Shown here one piece after another: positions 1 through 5,305 of a stretch of DNA of 5,305 nucleotides. The stretch's first letter is position 1. Every line of letters starts with the position of its first letter. The translations under genes were made by a program, and so were the position numbers. Origin of the DNA: Hyphomicrobiales bacterium (GTDB lineage: Bacteria > Pseudomonadota > Alphaproteobacteria > Rhizobiales > Aestuariivirgaceae); assembly GCA_003151375.1 (NCBI GenBank), contig PLXI01000104.1:21537-26841 (forward strand), read 5' to 3'. The notes under the pieces were generated by a model. That model made no database searches. It saw only the letters and a list, made by a program, of their open reading frames with translations, and had not been told where the DNA came from.

Positions 1-596
1 CCTATTCTCCCAGCATTTCCCGGGTTTCGAAATTGATGAACGGCCTTGGACCATTGCAGATGATGTATCGGGTGCAGGCGGGTGCCCTGCCCGACGATGC
101 TTGGCAAAATCTGCCCGAAGAGGGTGGACGTTTTATTGGAGAGGCGGGCCATTTTTTTGATGTTTTCCGGTTTCTTGCTCAGTCGCCTCCTGTCTCGGTT
201 CATGCAGTACGATTACAGCCGCACGAAAACATGCGAAATCGAGGTAGCGATATTTCCGCAACTGTTTTGTATCGCGATGGATCAGTCGGTACATTGGTGT
301 ATTCGACGATTGGCAGTGCTATGCTGCCAAAAGAATATCTGGAGGTGCATGGGGGCGGCTGTTCGATTGTAATGGCCAATTTTGAAAAACTAGAGTTCGG
401 ACGAGACAGCAGAAAATTGGTTTTGGAAAAAGGCTTTTCGGGCAAAGGCCAACAGCAACAGCTGCAGACGTTTCTCACAGCACTTGCCACCGGCGCACGC
501 ATGCCAGTCGACTTTGAGGAATTGGCTGACGTAACAGGCCTCACGCTTGACGCGTTTGCGGCGGCCAAGACGTTTGGTGAACTACGCCGTGAATAG
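1..596 (+). CDS. Gfo/Idh/MocA-family oxidoreductase, C-terminal part (5' end outside window)
   Basis: The reading frame is open from base 3 to the TAG at 594-596, giving 197 visible residues with no N-terminal Rossmann domain. It therefore starts left of the window; the TTG at 33 and ATG at 36 are internal codons. The visible part begins with YSP, matching the (R)(F/Y)SP motif that opens the C-terminal domain. It continues with YRVQAG, then GGRFIGEAGHFFD (His and Asp at about visible residues 50 and 53, the family's H..D motif). Later come DGSVGTLVY, LPKEYLEVHGGG and a terminal FLTALATGARMPVDFEEL stretch. This pattern is typical of oxidoreductases in polysaccharide clusters, many fused behind a zinc-type (threonine-dehydrogenase-like) domain. 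Fusion here is inference, because the N-terminal half is not visible. The family uses NAD(P) to oxidise or reduce sugars or similar polyols; the substrate is unknown. The 3' end overlaps the next gene by about 8 bases, suggesting one transcript. Confidence 0.88.
   Translation, partial: YSPSISRVSKLMNGLGPLQMMYRVQAGALPDDAWQNLPEEGGRFIGEAGHFFDVFRFLAQSPPVSVHAVRLQPHENMRNRGSDISATVLYRDGSVGTLVYSTIGSAMLPKEYLEVHGGGCSIVMANFEKLEFGRDSRKLVLEKGFSGKGQQQQLQTFLTALATGARMPVDFEELADVTGLTLDAFAAAKTFGELRRE
576..580 (+). promoter_or_regulatory. Probable ribosome binding site for the polymerase gene
   Basis: GGTGA, which can pair with the 3' end of 16S rRNA, lies eight bases before GTG 589, inside the end of the upstream oxidoreductase gene. 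It is the best reason to prefer GTG 589 over the earlier in-frame TTG 547 and GTG 577. The match is only five bases, so the assignment is tentative. The arrangement would couple translation of the two genes. Confidence 0.4.
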
Positions 597-1827
597 AAGC
601 GGCAACGCAGCATCGTTGCAGCGCTATCTTTCCGTCTCACTGTTTTTTGCGATGGCGGGCTCCATTCCATTTACAGCAAGCGAAGGCTTGTTGCAGCCGT
701 TCACCCGCGCGGGTTTCATGGCTGCGGCGTTTTTCCTGCTTGTTCTGGCAGCCCGCGGCGGAGGGCTGAGTGTCACGGCGCCGTGGAGATTGTTTCCCGT
801 TCCTCTCGGTGCCTATCTGTTGTGGTGCGTTTGTTCTGTAGGTTGGTCATTGAGTCCTGCGACTTCCGCAATCCGGATTGCAGAAGCCGCGCTCACATTT
901 CTTTATTTGCAGTCTTTCGTGTTCATGTTGGGTCAGACCTGCAAATCCATAGCCGGCGTTGCACAAATCATTGCGGTCGCGTTTCTGGCGGTGAGTGTAT
1001 TTGGCCTTGTCGTGAATATCATTCTCTTCCACACGCCTCTTTATTTTTGGGTCAACCCAGACGTTCCCGAGCGACCGCGTTTTACATTTGGTTACCTCCA
1101 TCCCCTTGCTGCGGGAGACATTTTGGCGCTGGGCGTATTAGGTGTGGCATTCGCCCAGTGGCGAGTTGCGGCAAAGCTTGGCTTAGCGGGTTTTCTTTTT
1201 ATACTTCTGACGTTGTCCGATTCAACTGCGGCGCGGATTTGCGTTCTGGCATTGCTGCCCGTGGGTTACATCGTTTCCGGACAGGATACGTGGCGCCAAT
1301 CGTGGCGGATCGCAAAGGTGATAAGTGCAATTATCTTGGGTGTGATGGTGTTGATTGCCGTTGGCAAAGGCCAATTGTTCGATCTTGCCAATCCTGACAA
1401 TTCGCGGCTTTTCACGCTGACCGGGCGCGTTGAAATTTGGAAAATCATCCTGAACAACGGTTTGGCCACGACACCATTTGGCTATGGCTTTGAGGCAGCG
1501 CGTTACGTTATTACGCCTCTGGTTGGGCGGTCCTACCATGCGCATAACCTTTATCTCAATGTGCTGGTCGAAACCGGTGTAATCGGGTTCTTCATTTTTC
1601 TGTTTATTGTTATTCAATGGGTCCGGCGAATATTGAACCACGGTGAGATCTTTGCGTGGACCCTGATGATCTATGTACTCGTTCTCGGCATGGACAACCC
1701 CGGCATGTTTACAAAGCAAACCATCATGTTTGCATTTCTTCTATCTTATCATTTGCCCGTACTGTATCCGCGTCAATTGCCCAAACCAGTGTTGCGGCCA
1801 GATTTCGCTCAAAGTGTTGTAAGGTGA
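589..1827 (+). CDS. O-antigen ligase/polymerase (Wzy/WaaL) family membrane protein
   Basis: From GTG 589 this encodes 412 residues, a usual length for the family. I count about 11-12 hydrophobic segments, roughly at residues 14-28, 43-57, 67-86, 97-117, 122-146, 172-190, 196-209, 213-229, 243-259, 327-346, 356-368 and 376-392. The longest loop, about 260-326, is the expected large periplasmic loop. It carries the Wzy_C-type signature TGRVEIW (Arg280), FGYGFE and SYHAHNLYLNVLVETGVIG (His317, His319). An Arg in LSDSTAARI (216) sits where the family often has a conserved Arg. Such proteins use undecaprenyl-diphosphate-linked glycan as donor, either to polymerise repeat units (Wzy) or attach glycan to an acceptor (WaaL). 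Sequence alone does not separate these; the locus context favours polymerase. The start is uncertain: GTG 589 overlaps the upstream stop and has GGTGA eight bases before it, while TTG 547 and GTG 577 are also in frame. The last 34 codons overlap the opposing glycosyltransferase gene. Confidence 0.9.
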   Translation: MNRSGNAASLQRYLSVSLFFAMAGSIPFTASEGLLQPFTRAGFMAAAFFLLVLAARGGGLSVTAPWRLFPVPLGAYLLWCVCSVGWSLSPATSAIRIAEAALTFLYLQSFVFMLGQTCKSIAGVAQIIAVAFLAVSVFGLVVNIILFHTPLYFWVNPDVPERPRFTFGYLHPLAAGDILALGVLGVAFAQWRVAAKLGLAGFLFILLTLSDSTAARICVLALLPVGYIVSGQDTWRQSWRIAKVISAIILGVMVLIAVGKGQLFDLANPDNSRLFTLTGRVEIWKIILNNGLATTPFGYGFEAARYVITPLVGRSYHAHNLYLNVLVETGVIGFFIFLFIVIQWVRRILNHGEIFAWTLMIYVLVLGMDNPGMFTKQTIMFAFLLSYHLPVLYPRQLPKPVLRPDFAQSVVR

Positions 1828-2908
1828 AGTTCGCAAGATAGCGTGCCCGCGCCATTTTCTTCAATTGAGCAAGTTGAATCGGGTTATCAATGAGTTTTTG
1901 CAAGGCATCAGCCAACGCCTCCGGATCTTTGGGCGGAACGGTTAAACCGGCTTCTGCAACGATGGCCGGCAGGGCAGCAATGTTGCTGGTGACGGGCACT
2001 AGGCCAGCAGCCATTGCTTCAAGGACGACAAGCGGAAAGGCCTCGTTTTCATAATGTGTTGGAAACGCGAAGATGTCTCCTGACCGAAGCAGCTCGTCTT
2101 TCTCCTCGCCATAAACGGCACCGAGATGACGAACTTGTTCGGCCAAGCCGGATTGATTGACTTCTCGCTCGAATTCTTCGCGCGTCAATGATCCACGCCA
2201 AGGCCCTGCAAAGAGGGCCTGGAATGAGGTTCCCCTCCGCCGCAGTTCAGTCAACGCGGCGAGGAGAACCAGCGCACCTTTGCTTTCCAGCATTGTGCCA
2301 AGGAAAAGGATTGTCGCGGACCTGTGATCCCCATGCAATTCATGCTGAAGCTTAGCCGCGATGTCGGGCACGCCGTTGGCGACGAAGCGAACTTGGCTGC
2401 AGTGGACGAAAGGAGCAATGTCGGCCATCAGTGATGGTGAAAGATGAATGATCGTTGCTCTTTTTAAAACCGCCCGCGCAAAGCCAGACGCTAAACTGCT
2501 TCGTTGCATTTGAGCAAGCCCGCGACCATGAAAGTGCAAAATATGCCGGACGCGCACCCACCGGAACATGAAAACAAGCACGGCATCTCGGTAGAAAGCC
2601 AAGCCTTTTGGAGCCATTGTAAGGTATACAAGATCTGGCTTGTCTTTTGACAATACCCAAGCCACACGCCAAAATGTTCGCAAGCTACGGAAGACTTTGA
2701 GGAACGAAAACTTTCGAATTTCCGCAAGGTCTAGGGTCGCATCTAGGCGCACCACGGTGCAGGTAAAAAACTTTCGCAGTTCTGCCGAATTGACGACCTG
2801 CTGATTCACCACTGATGCCCCGTGCACTGGCGGAGGTAACTGCACAACCAGCAACAGCCTCCGTCGTTCGGAACCATCCGGCGTTGTAAGTTTCAGGCCG
2901 CGGTCCAC
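1724..2908 (-). CDS. Family 4 (GT-B fold) glycosyltransferase
   Basis: The protein has 394 residues, normal for a GT4 enzyme. The N-terminal half opens with a first strand and acceptor-side loop (RRLLLVVQLPPPVHGASVV, residues 16-34), a form common in polysaccharide-locus GT4 proteins. HFHGRG follows at 126-130. The C-terminal half has FLGTMLESKG (202-211, Lys210 expected near the donor diphosphate) and AFPTHYENEAFPLVVLEAMAAG (about 281-302). The last contains the EX7E pair Glu289 and Glu297, expected to bind the nucleotide-sugar donor. It probably transfers a sugar to a lipid-linked repeat-unit intermediate at the cytoplasmic face of the inner membrane. Donor, acceptor and linkage cannot be read; a uronic acid such as ManNAcA is possible from context only. 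GTG 2908 is the only start that keeps the first strand comfortably intact; an in-frame stop lies at 2930-2932 and no ATG is nearby. It overlaps wecC by 16 bases without a clear Shine-Dalgarno site, suggesting coupling. Its last 34 codons overlap the opposing polymerase gene. Confidence 0.93.
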   Translation of the reverse strand: MDRGLKLTTPDGSERRRLLLVVQLPPPVHGASVVNQQVVNSAELRKFFTCTVVRLDATLDLAEIRKFSFLKVFRSLRTFWRVAWVLSKDKPDLVYLTMAPKGLAFYRDAVLVFMFRWVRVRHILHFHGRGLAQMQRSSLASGFARAVLKRATIIHLSPSLMADIAPFVHCSQVRFVANGVPDIAAKLQHELHGDHRSATILFLGTMLESKGALVLLAALTELRRRGTSFQALFAGPWRGSLTREEFEREVNQSGLAEQVRHLGAVYGEEKDELLRSGDIFAFPTHYENEAFPLVVLEAMAAGLVPVTSNIAALPAIVAEAGLTVPPKDPEALADALQKLIDNPIQLAQLKKMARARYLANFTLQHFERNLAATLVWAIDADTVRANDKIEEMQT

Positions 2909-4239
2909 AATTTTGCGCCAACTGGTGGCTCAATAATGGCGTGGGCACCTGCCTCCTTAGCCCAGATGCCAGCGATGTCCAGAAGCACCTTTCCCTCAGG
3001 TGTCTCCCGCTCGCGAAAGCTGCGATGGGGAACCAATCCAACGATCACACCGCATCTTTGAAGTGCTGCGCCATAATCAAGGAAGGTCAGCGCACCAGCG
3101 CGCTCTTCACGCTCCTGCAAGACAGCACCGTTAGGATCCACAACCACTACCCGGCCTGGCCACTTTGCGTTGAGGCGCAGCGCGATCTCAAGTGCTGGGC
3201 TTTCCCTGAAATCATCAATGTCTGGTTTATAGCTCAGGCCCAGGCATGCCAAATGGGCATGCGGGTGGACTTCCATGGCCTCTTCGACTTTGCGATAAAC
3301 ATAGTGAGGTTTGAAATCATTCACTTCGCGGACGGTACGAACCAGACGAGCGATGTCTGGCGCGCCAGCGACGAGGAACCAAGGATCAACTGAGATGCAA
3401 TGCCCTCCCACACCCGGCCCCGGGGACAAGATCGACACGCGCGGATGGCGGTTCGCCAACTCAATCAATTCCCAGACATCAATGCCGAAACGGTCACACA
3501 AGACCGAAAGCTCGTTGGCATAGGCGATGTTCACATCGCGATAAGCATTTTCAGCAAGCTTTACCATTTCGGCGGTCTTGTCGTCGGTTACATGACATTT
3601 GCCGGTGACGAATTGTTTGTAGAGCGCCAGTGCCCGCTCCGCAGAGCGGGCTGAAACGCCACCAATCACGCGATCATTGCGCACGATCTCTTCTGTCGTG
3701 CTGCCTGGAATAACGCGTTCCGGAGAATAGGCAAAATCGATATCGCCCTCTGTGCCGTCGCTACCCGGCATACGCAGATCGGGACGAATGGAACGCAGTA
3801 CCTCTATGATGTGACGCGTGGTCCCCACTGGAGAAGTGGATTCGAGCACGACTAAGTTTCCCGTAACAACGACCTTTGCAATACTGCGAATGGCGCTTTC
3901 GATGTAGCTTACGTCCGGCGCATGAGTTCCATCATGTTGAAAAGGTGTTGGCACCGCAATGAAGAAGGCATCTGCAGGCTCGGTCTTTGTGACTGCGCGC
4001 AATCGTCCAGATCCCGCCATGTCGCGTAAAAGCTCCGCCAAGCCCGGTTCAACAATTGGCACTTCGCCTCGATTTACTTTGTCCACGATGAGTTCGTCCA
4101 CATCGACGCCGACAACCTCAAGGCCGGCCTTGGCAAACATGCAAGCTGTGGGTAGGCCGACATAGCCCAACCCAATGACGCACATTTTCTTTATTTCAAA
4201 TGATACAAGAGGTGAGACAGTTGCAATTCGAAGCTTCAT
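2893..4239 (-). CDS. wecC: UDP-N-acetyl-D-mannosamine dehydrogenase
   Basis: This NAD-dependent four-electron dehydrogenase converts UDP-ManNAc to UDP-ManNAcA in the cytoplasm. The 448-residue protein has all expected parts in order. The NAD-binding GLGYVG is at 23-28, VPTPF at 96-100 and ESTSPVGTTR at 133-142. YSPERVIPG is at 171-179, followed by KLAENAYRDVNIAYANE at 227-243. PGPGVGGHCISVDPWF at 273-288 carries catalytic Cys281. GLSYKPDIDDFRESPA at 334-349 lies in the C-terminal UDP-binding domain. The PGPGVGGHC-VDPWF form, with HPRVSIL before it and RTVREVND after, matches the WecC branch rather than UDP-glucose dehydrogenase (FGGSCFPKD-like). ATG 4239 overlaps the wecB stop as ATGA and has a good Shine-Dalgarno site. 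This gives about 18 residues before the Rossmann fold, more than usual; Met19 (codon at 4183-4185) is an alternative without a good site. In family terms the product feeds ManNAcA-containing O-antigens, capsules or enterobacterial common antigen; enterobacterial common antigen itself is unlikely in this context. Confidence 0.95.
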   Translation of the reverse strand: MKLRIATVSPLVSFEIKKMCVIGLGYVGLPTACMFAKAGLEVVGVDVDELIVDKVNRGEVPIVEPGLAELLRDMAGSGRLRAVTKTEPADAFFIAVPTPFQHDGTHAPDVSYIESAIRSIAKVVVTGNLVVLESTSPVGTTRHIIEVLRSIRPDLRMPGSDGTEGDIDFAYSPERVIPGSTTEEIVRNDRVIGGVSARSAERALALYKQFVTGKCHVTDDKTAEMVKLAENAYRDVNIAYANELSVLCDRFGIDVWELIELANRHPRVSILSPGPGVGGHCISVDPWFLVAGAPDIARLVRTVREVNDFKPHYVYRKVEEAMEVHPHAHLACLGLSYKPDIDDFRESPALEIALRLNAKWPGRVVVVDPNGAVLQEREERAGALTFLDYGAALQRCGVIVGLVPHRSFRERETPEGKVLLDIAGIWAKEAGAHAIIEPPVGAKLWTAA

Positions 4240-5305
4240 CTTACAATCTCCTTCAAAATTCTTTGTGCAGCTTTTCCATCACCGTATGGATTTTTGATTG
4301 TCGCAATTTTCGCCAGGGCATCCGGATTTTTGAGATAGAAGAAACACCGCCCGACGATCCGTGCTCGCTCGGTCCCCACAAGTTCAACCGTTCCTGCCTC
4401 CAAGGCCTCCGGTCTCTCAGTCACGTTACGAGTCACAAGAACCAATTTTCCGAGAGACGGAGCTTCTTCTTGCACTCCACCTGAGTCGCTGATCAGCAAC
4501 GTGGCGCAATTCATTAGGTACACAAATGAGGGATAGTTCAACGGTGGGCGCAAAAAAACATTGGGAAGGTGGGCGAGTGTCTCGTACACGGGCTTTTGGA
4601 CGTTTGGATTCAAATGCACGGGATAAATAATCTGGACATCCGGATGTTCCGCGATATCGCGCAACGCCAAAGTCATCTCTTTGAAACCCTGGCCAAAATT
4701 TTCGCGGCGGTGCCCTGTCACCAAGATCAATTTCTTTGTCGCATCAAGTTCAGGAAACTGGCTGGCAATCATCTTTGCGAAATCCGCATCGTCCCTCAGT
4801 CTATCGCGAATTTGCAACAACGCATCGATGACGGTGTTGCCCGTCACATAGATCAAACCAGAACCCAAGTGCTCCTCAACGAGATTGCAACGAGCCTTTT
4901 CGGTTGGCGCAAAAAGTTGATCCGACACCAAGTCAACCACGCGACGGTTCAATTCTTCAGGCCATGGCTCATGCATGTTTCGAGTCCGCAGTCCAGCTTC
5001 AACATGTGAAACCGGAATCCCCTGATGAAATGCCGCCAATGCGGACGCGCTCGCCGTTGTGGTGTCACCGTGCACCAGAATTCGATCTGGCTTCGTTTCC
5101 TCGAGCAGGTCCCCAACGCGCGTTAGCGTTCGTGCAAATAGAGAGTTTAGATTCTGCCCCGGTACAAGGACATCCAGATCATGGGCAGGTTCAATGTCGA
5201 AGAGGGCGAGCAGAGGGAGAAGCATTTCTCGATGTTGACCGGTTGAACATACAATCGATTCGATGTCATTCGACGTGCGCAGCGCCCTGATCACAGGGGC
5301 CATTT
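4236..5305 (-). CDS. wecB: UDP-N-acetylglucosamine 2-epimerase (non-hydrolysing), 5' end outside window
   Basis: The enzyme interconverts UDP-GlcNAc and UDP-ManNAc in the cytoplasm and supplies the WecC substrate. The window shows 355 residues to the TGA at 4238-4236. The frame is open to the right edge, and the ATG at 5303-5301 corresponds to the internal Met of the family's GTRPEAIKMAP motif. The first ~15 residues, including GTRPE, are therefore missing. Visible motifs are TGQHREML (21-28), VHGDTTT (77-83), HVEAGLRT (100-107), PWPEE (113-117), GNTVIDAL (155-162), VTGHRRENFG (195-204), YPVHLNPNV (227-235), SDSGGVQEEAPSLGK (272-286), TERPEA (295-300) and NPYGDG (338-343). With a 15-residue offset, Asp80, Glu102, Glu116 and His198 align with E. 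coli WecB Asp95, Glu117, Glu131 and His213, the catalytic set from my knowledge of that enzyme. It is therefore expected to be active. It is the first visible gene of the minus-strand string; any promoter or earlier gene lies to the right. Confidence 0.96.
   Translation of the reverse strand, partial: MAPVIRALRTSNDIESIVCSTGQHREMLLPLLALFDIEPAHDLDVLVPGQNLNSLFARTLTRVGDLLEETKPDRILVHGDTTTASASALAAFHQGIPVSHVEAGLRTRNMHEPWPEELNRRVVDLVSDQLFAPTEKARCNLVEEHLGSGLIYVTGNTVIDALLQIRDRLRDDADFAKMIASQFPELDATKKLILVTGHRRENFGQGFKEMTLALRDIAEHPDVQIIYPVHLNPNVQKPVYETLAHLPNVFLRPPLNYPSFVYLMNCATLLISDSGGVQEEAPSLGKLVLVTRNVTERPEALEAGTVELVGTERARIVGRCFFYLKNPDALAKIATIKNPYGDGKAAQRILKEIVR
4247..4253 (-). promoter_or_regulatory. 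Shine-Dalgarno site for wecC
   Basis: On the minus strand the sequence reads AAGGAGA, followed by seven bases and then the ATG at 4239-4237. It lies inside the last codons of wecB. It supports the longer WecC start over the internal Met19, which has no comparable site. Together with the ATGA stop/start overlap it indicates translational coupling of wecB and wecC. Confidence 0.75.

Noticed and set aside
152..158. Run of seven T inside the oxidoreductase gene, considered as a phase-variation tract
   Set aside because: It encodes His-Phe-Phe of a conserved motif, the frame is intact on both sides, and seven bases is short for a contingency tract.
33..596. Independent 187-residue gene starting at TTG 33
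   Set aside because: The frame is open to the left edge and the upstream residues (YSPSISRVSK) belong to the conserved domain, so this is an internal codon.
200..670. Open frame of 156 codons antisense to the oxidoreductase gene
   Set aside because: No family motif, Ser/Arg/Cys-rich shadow-like translation, and no ribosome binding site that I could identify.
1222..1719. Open frame of 165 codons antisense to the polymerase gene
   Set aside because: The translation has no recognisable domain and low-complexity polar composition, and it lies wholly under a convincing gene.
3244..3262. Seven-base inverted repeat GCATGCC / GGCATGC with a five-base loop
   Set aside because: It lies within wecC in a His/Ala/Cys-coding stretch with no T-run after it. 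Codon composition and chance explain it.
2941..3393. Open frame of 150 codons on the + strand under wecC
   Set aside because: Shadow of the well-supported wecC gene; the translation shows no recognisable motif.
4552..4558. Run of seven A (seven T on the coding strand) in wecB
   Set aside because: It encodes part of the conserved NVFLRPP segment in an intact frame; same reasoning as for the T run.
4569..5009. Open frame of 146 codons on the + strand under wecB
   Set aside because: Shadow of the conserved wecB gene; Gln/His-rich translation with no recognisable domain.
4236..5303. wecB as a complete gene starting at the ATG at 5303-5301
   Set aside because: That Met is internal to the conserved GTRPEAIKMAP motif. 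The catalytic residues are offset by exactly 15 from E. coli numbering, and the two bases at the edge fit the preceding Lys codon.

Overview
This window is the interior of a cell-surface polysaccharide locus (O-antigen, capsule or exopolysaccharide) from a Gram-negative bacterium. Base composition is moderate, a little over half G+C by eye. The genes use GTG starts and are packed with overlaps. The combination of a Gfo/Idh/MocA oxidoreductase of the type often fused to a zinc-type dehydrogenase, a Wzy-type polymerase/ligase and a wecB-wecC pair fits Proteobacteria. An alphaproteobacterium is my guess, but nothing here proves it.

Layout. On the + strand, 1-596 is the C-terminal part of a Gfo/Idh/MocA-family oxidoreductase whose N-terminal part lies left of the window. 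It is followed with a short overlap by an O-antigen ligase/polymerase-family membrane protein (about 589-1827). On the - strand, read right to left, are UDP-GlcNAc 2-epimerase (wecB, running off the right edge to 4236), UDP-ManNAc dehydrogenase (wecC, 4239-2893) and a family-4 glycosyltransferase (2908-1724). The two gene strings meet tail to tail at 1724-1827, where the polymerase and glycosyltransferase coding regions overlap by 104 bases.

How the genes work together. WecB converts UDP-GlcNAc to UDP-ManNAc, and WecC oxidises this to UDP-ManNAcA, a precursor of acidic polysaccharides. The GT4 enzyme probably adds one sugar of the repeat unit on the cytoplasmic face of the inner membrane. The polytopic Wzy/WaaL-family protein would polymerise or ligate the lipid-linked glycan on the periplasmic face. 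The oxidoreductase may tailor a sugar, but its substrate cannot be read from sequence.

There is no intergenic space: every adjacent pair overlaps (about 8, 104, 16 and 4 bases). I see no RNA gene, mobile element, CRISPR array, convincing promoter or strong terminator. Promoters for both gene strings must lie outside the window. I found no evidence of a previously undescribed system. The most unusual point is the long convergent overlap.
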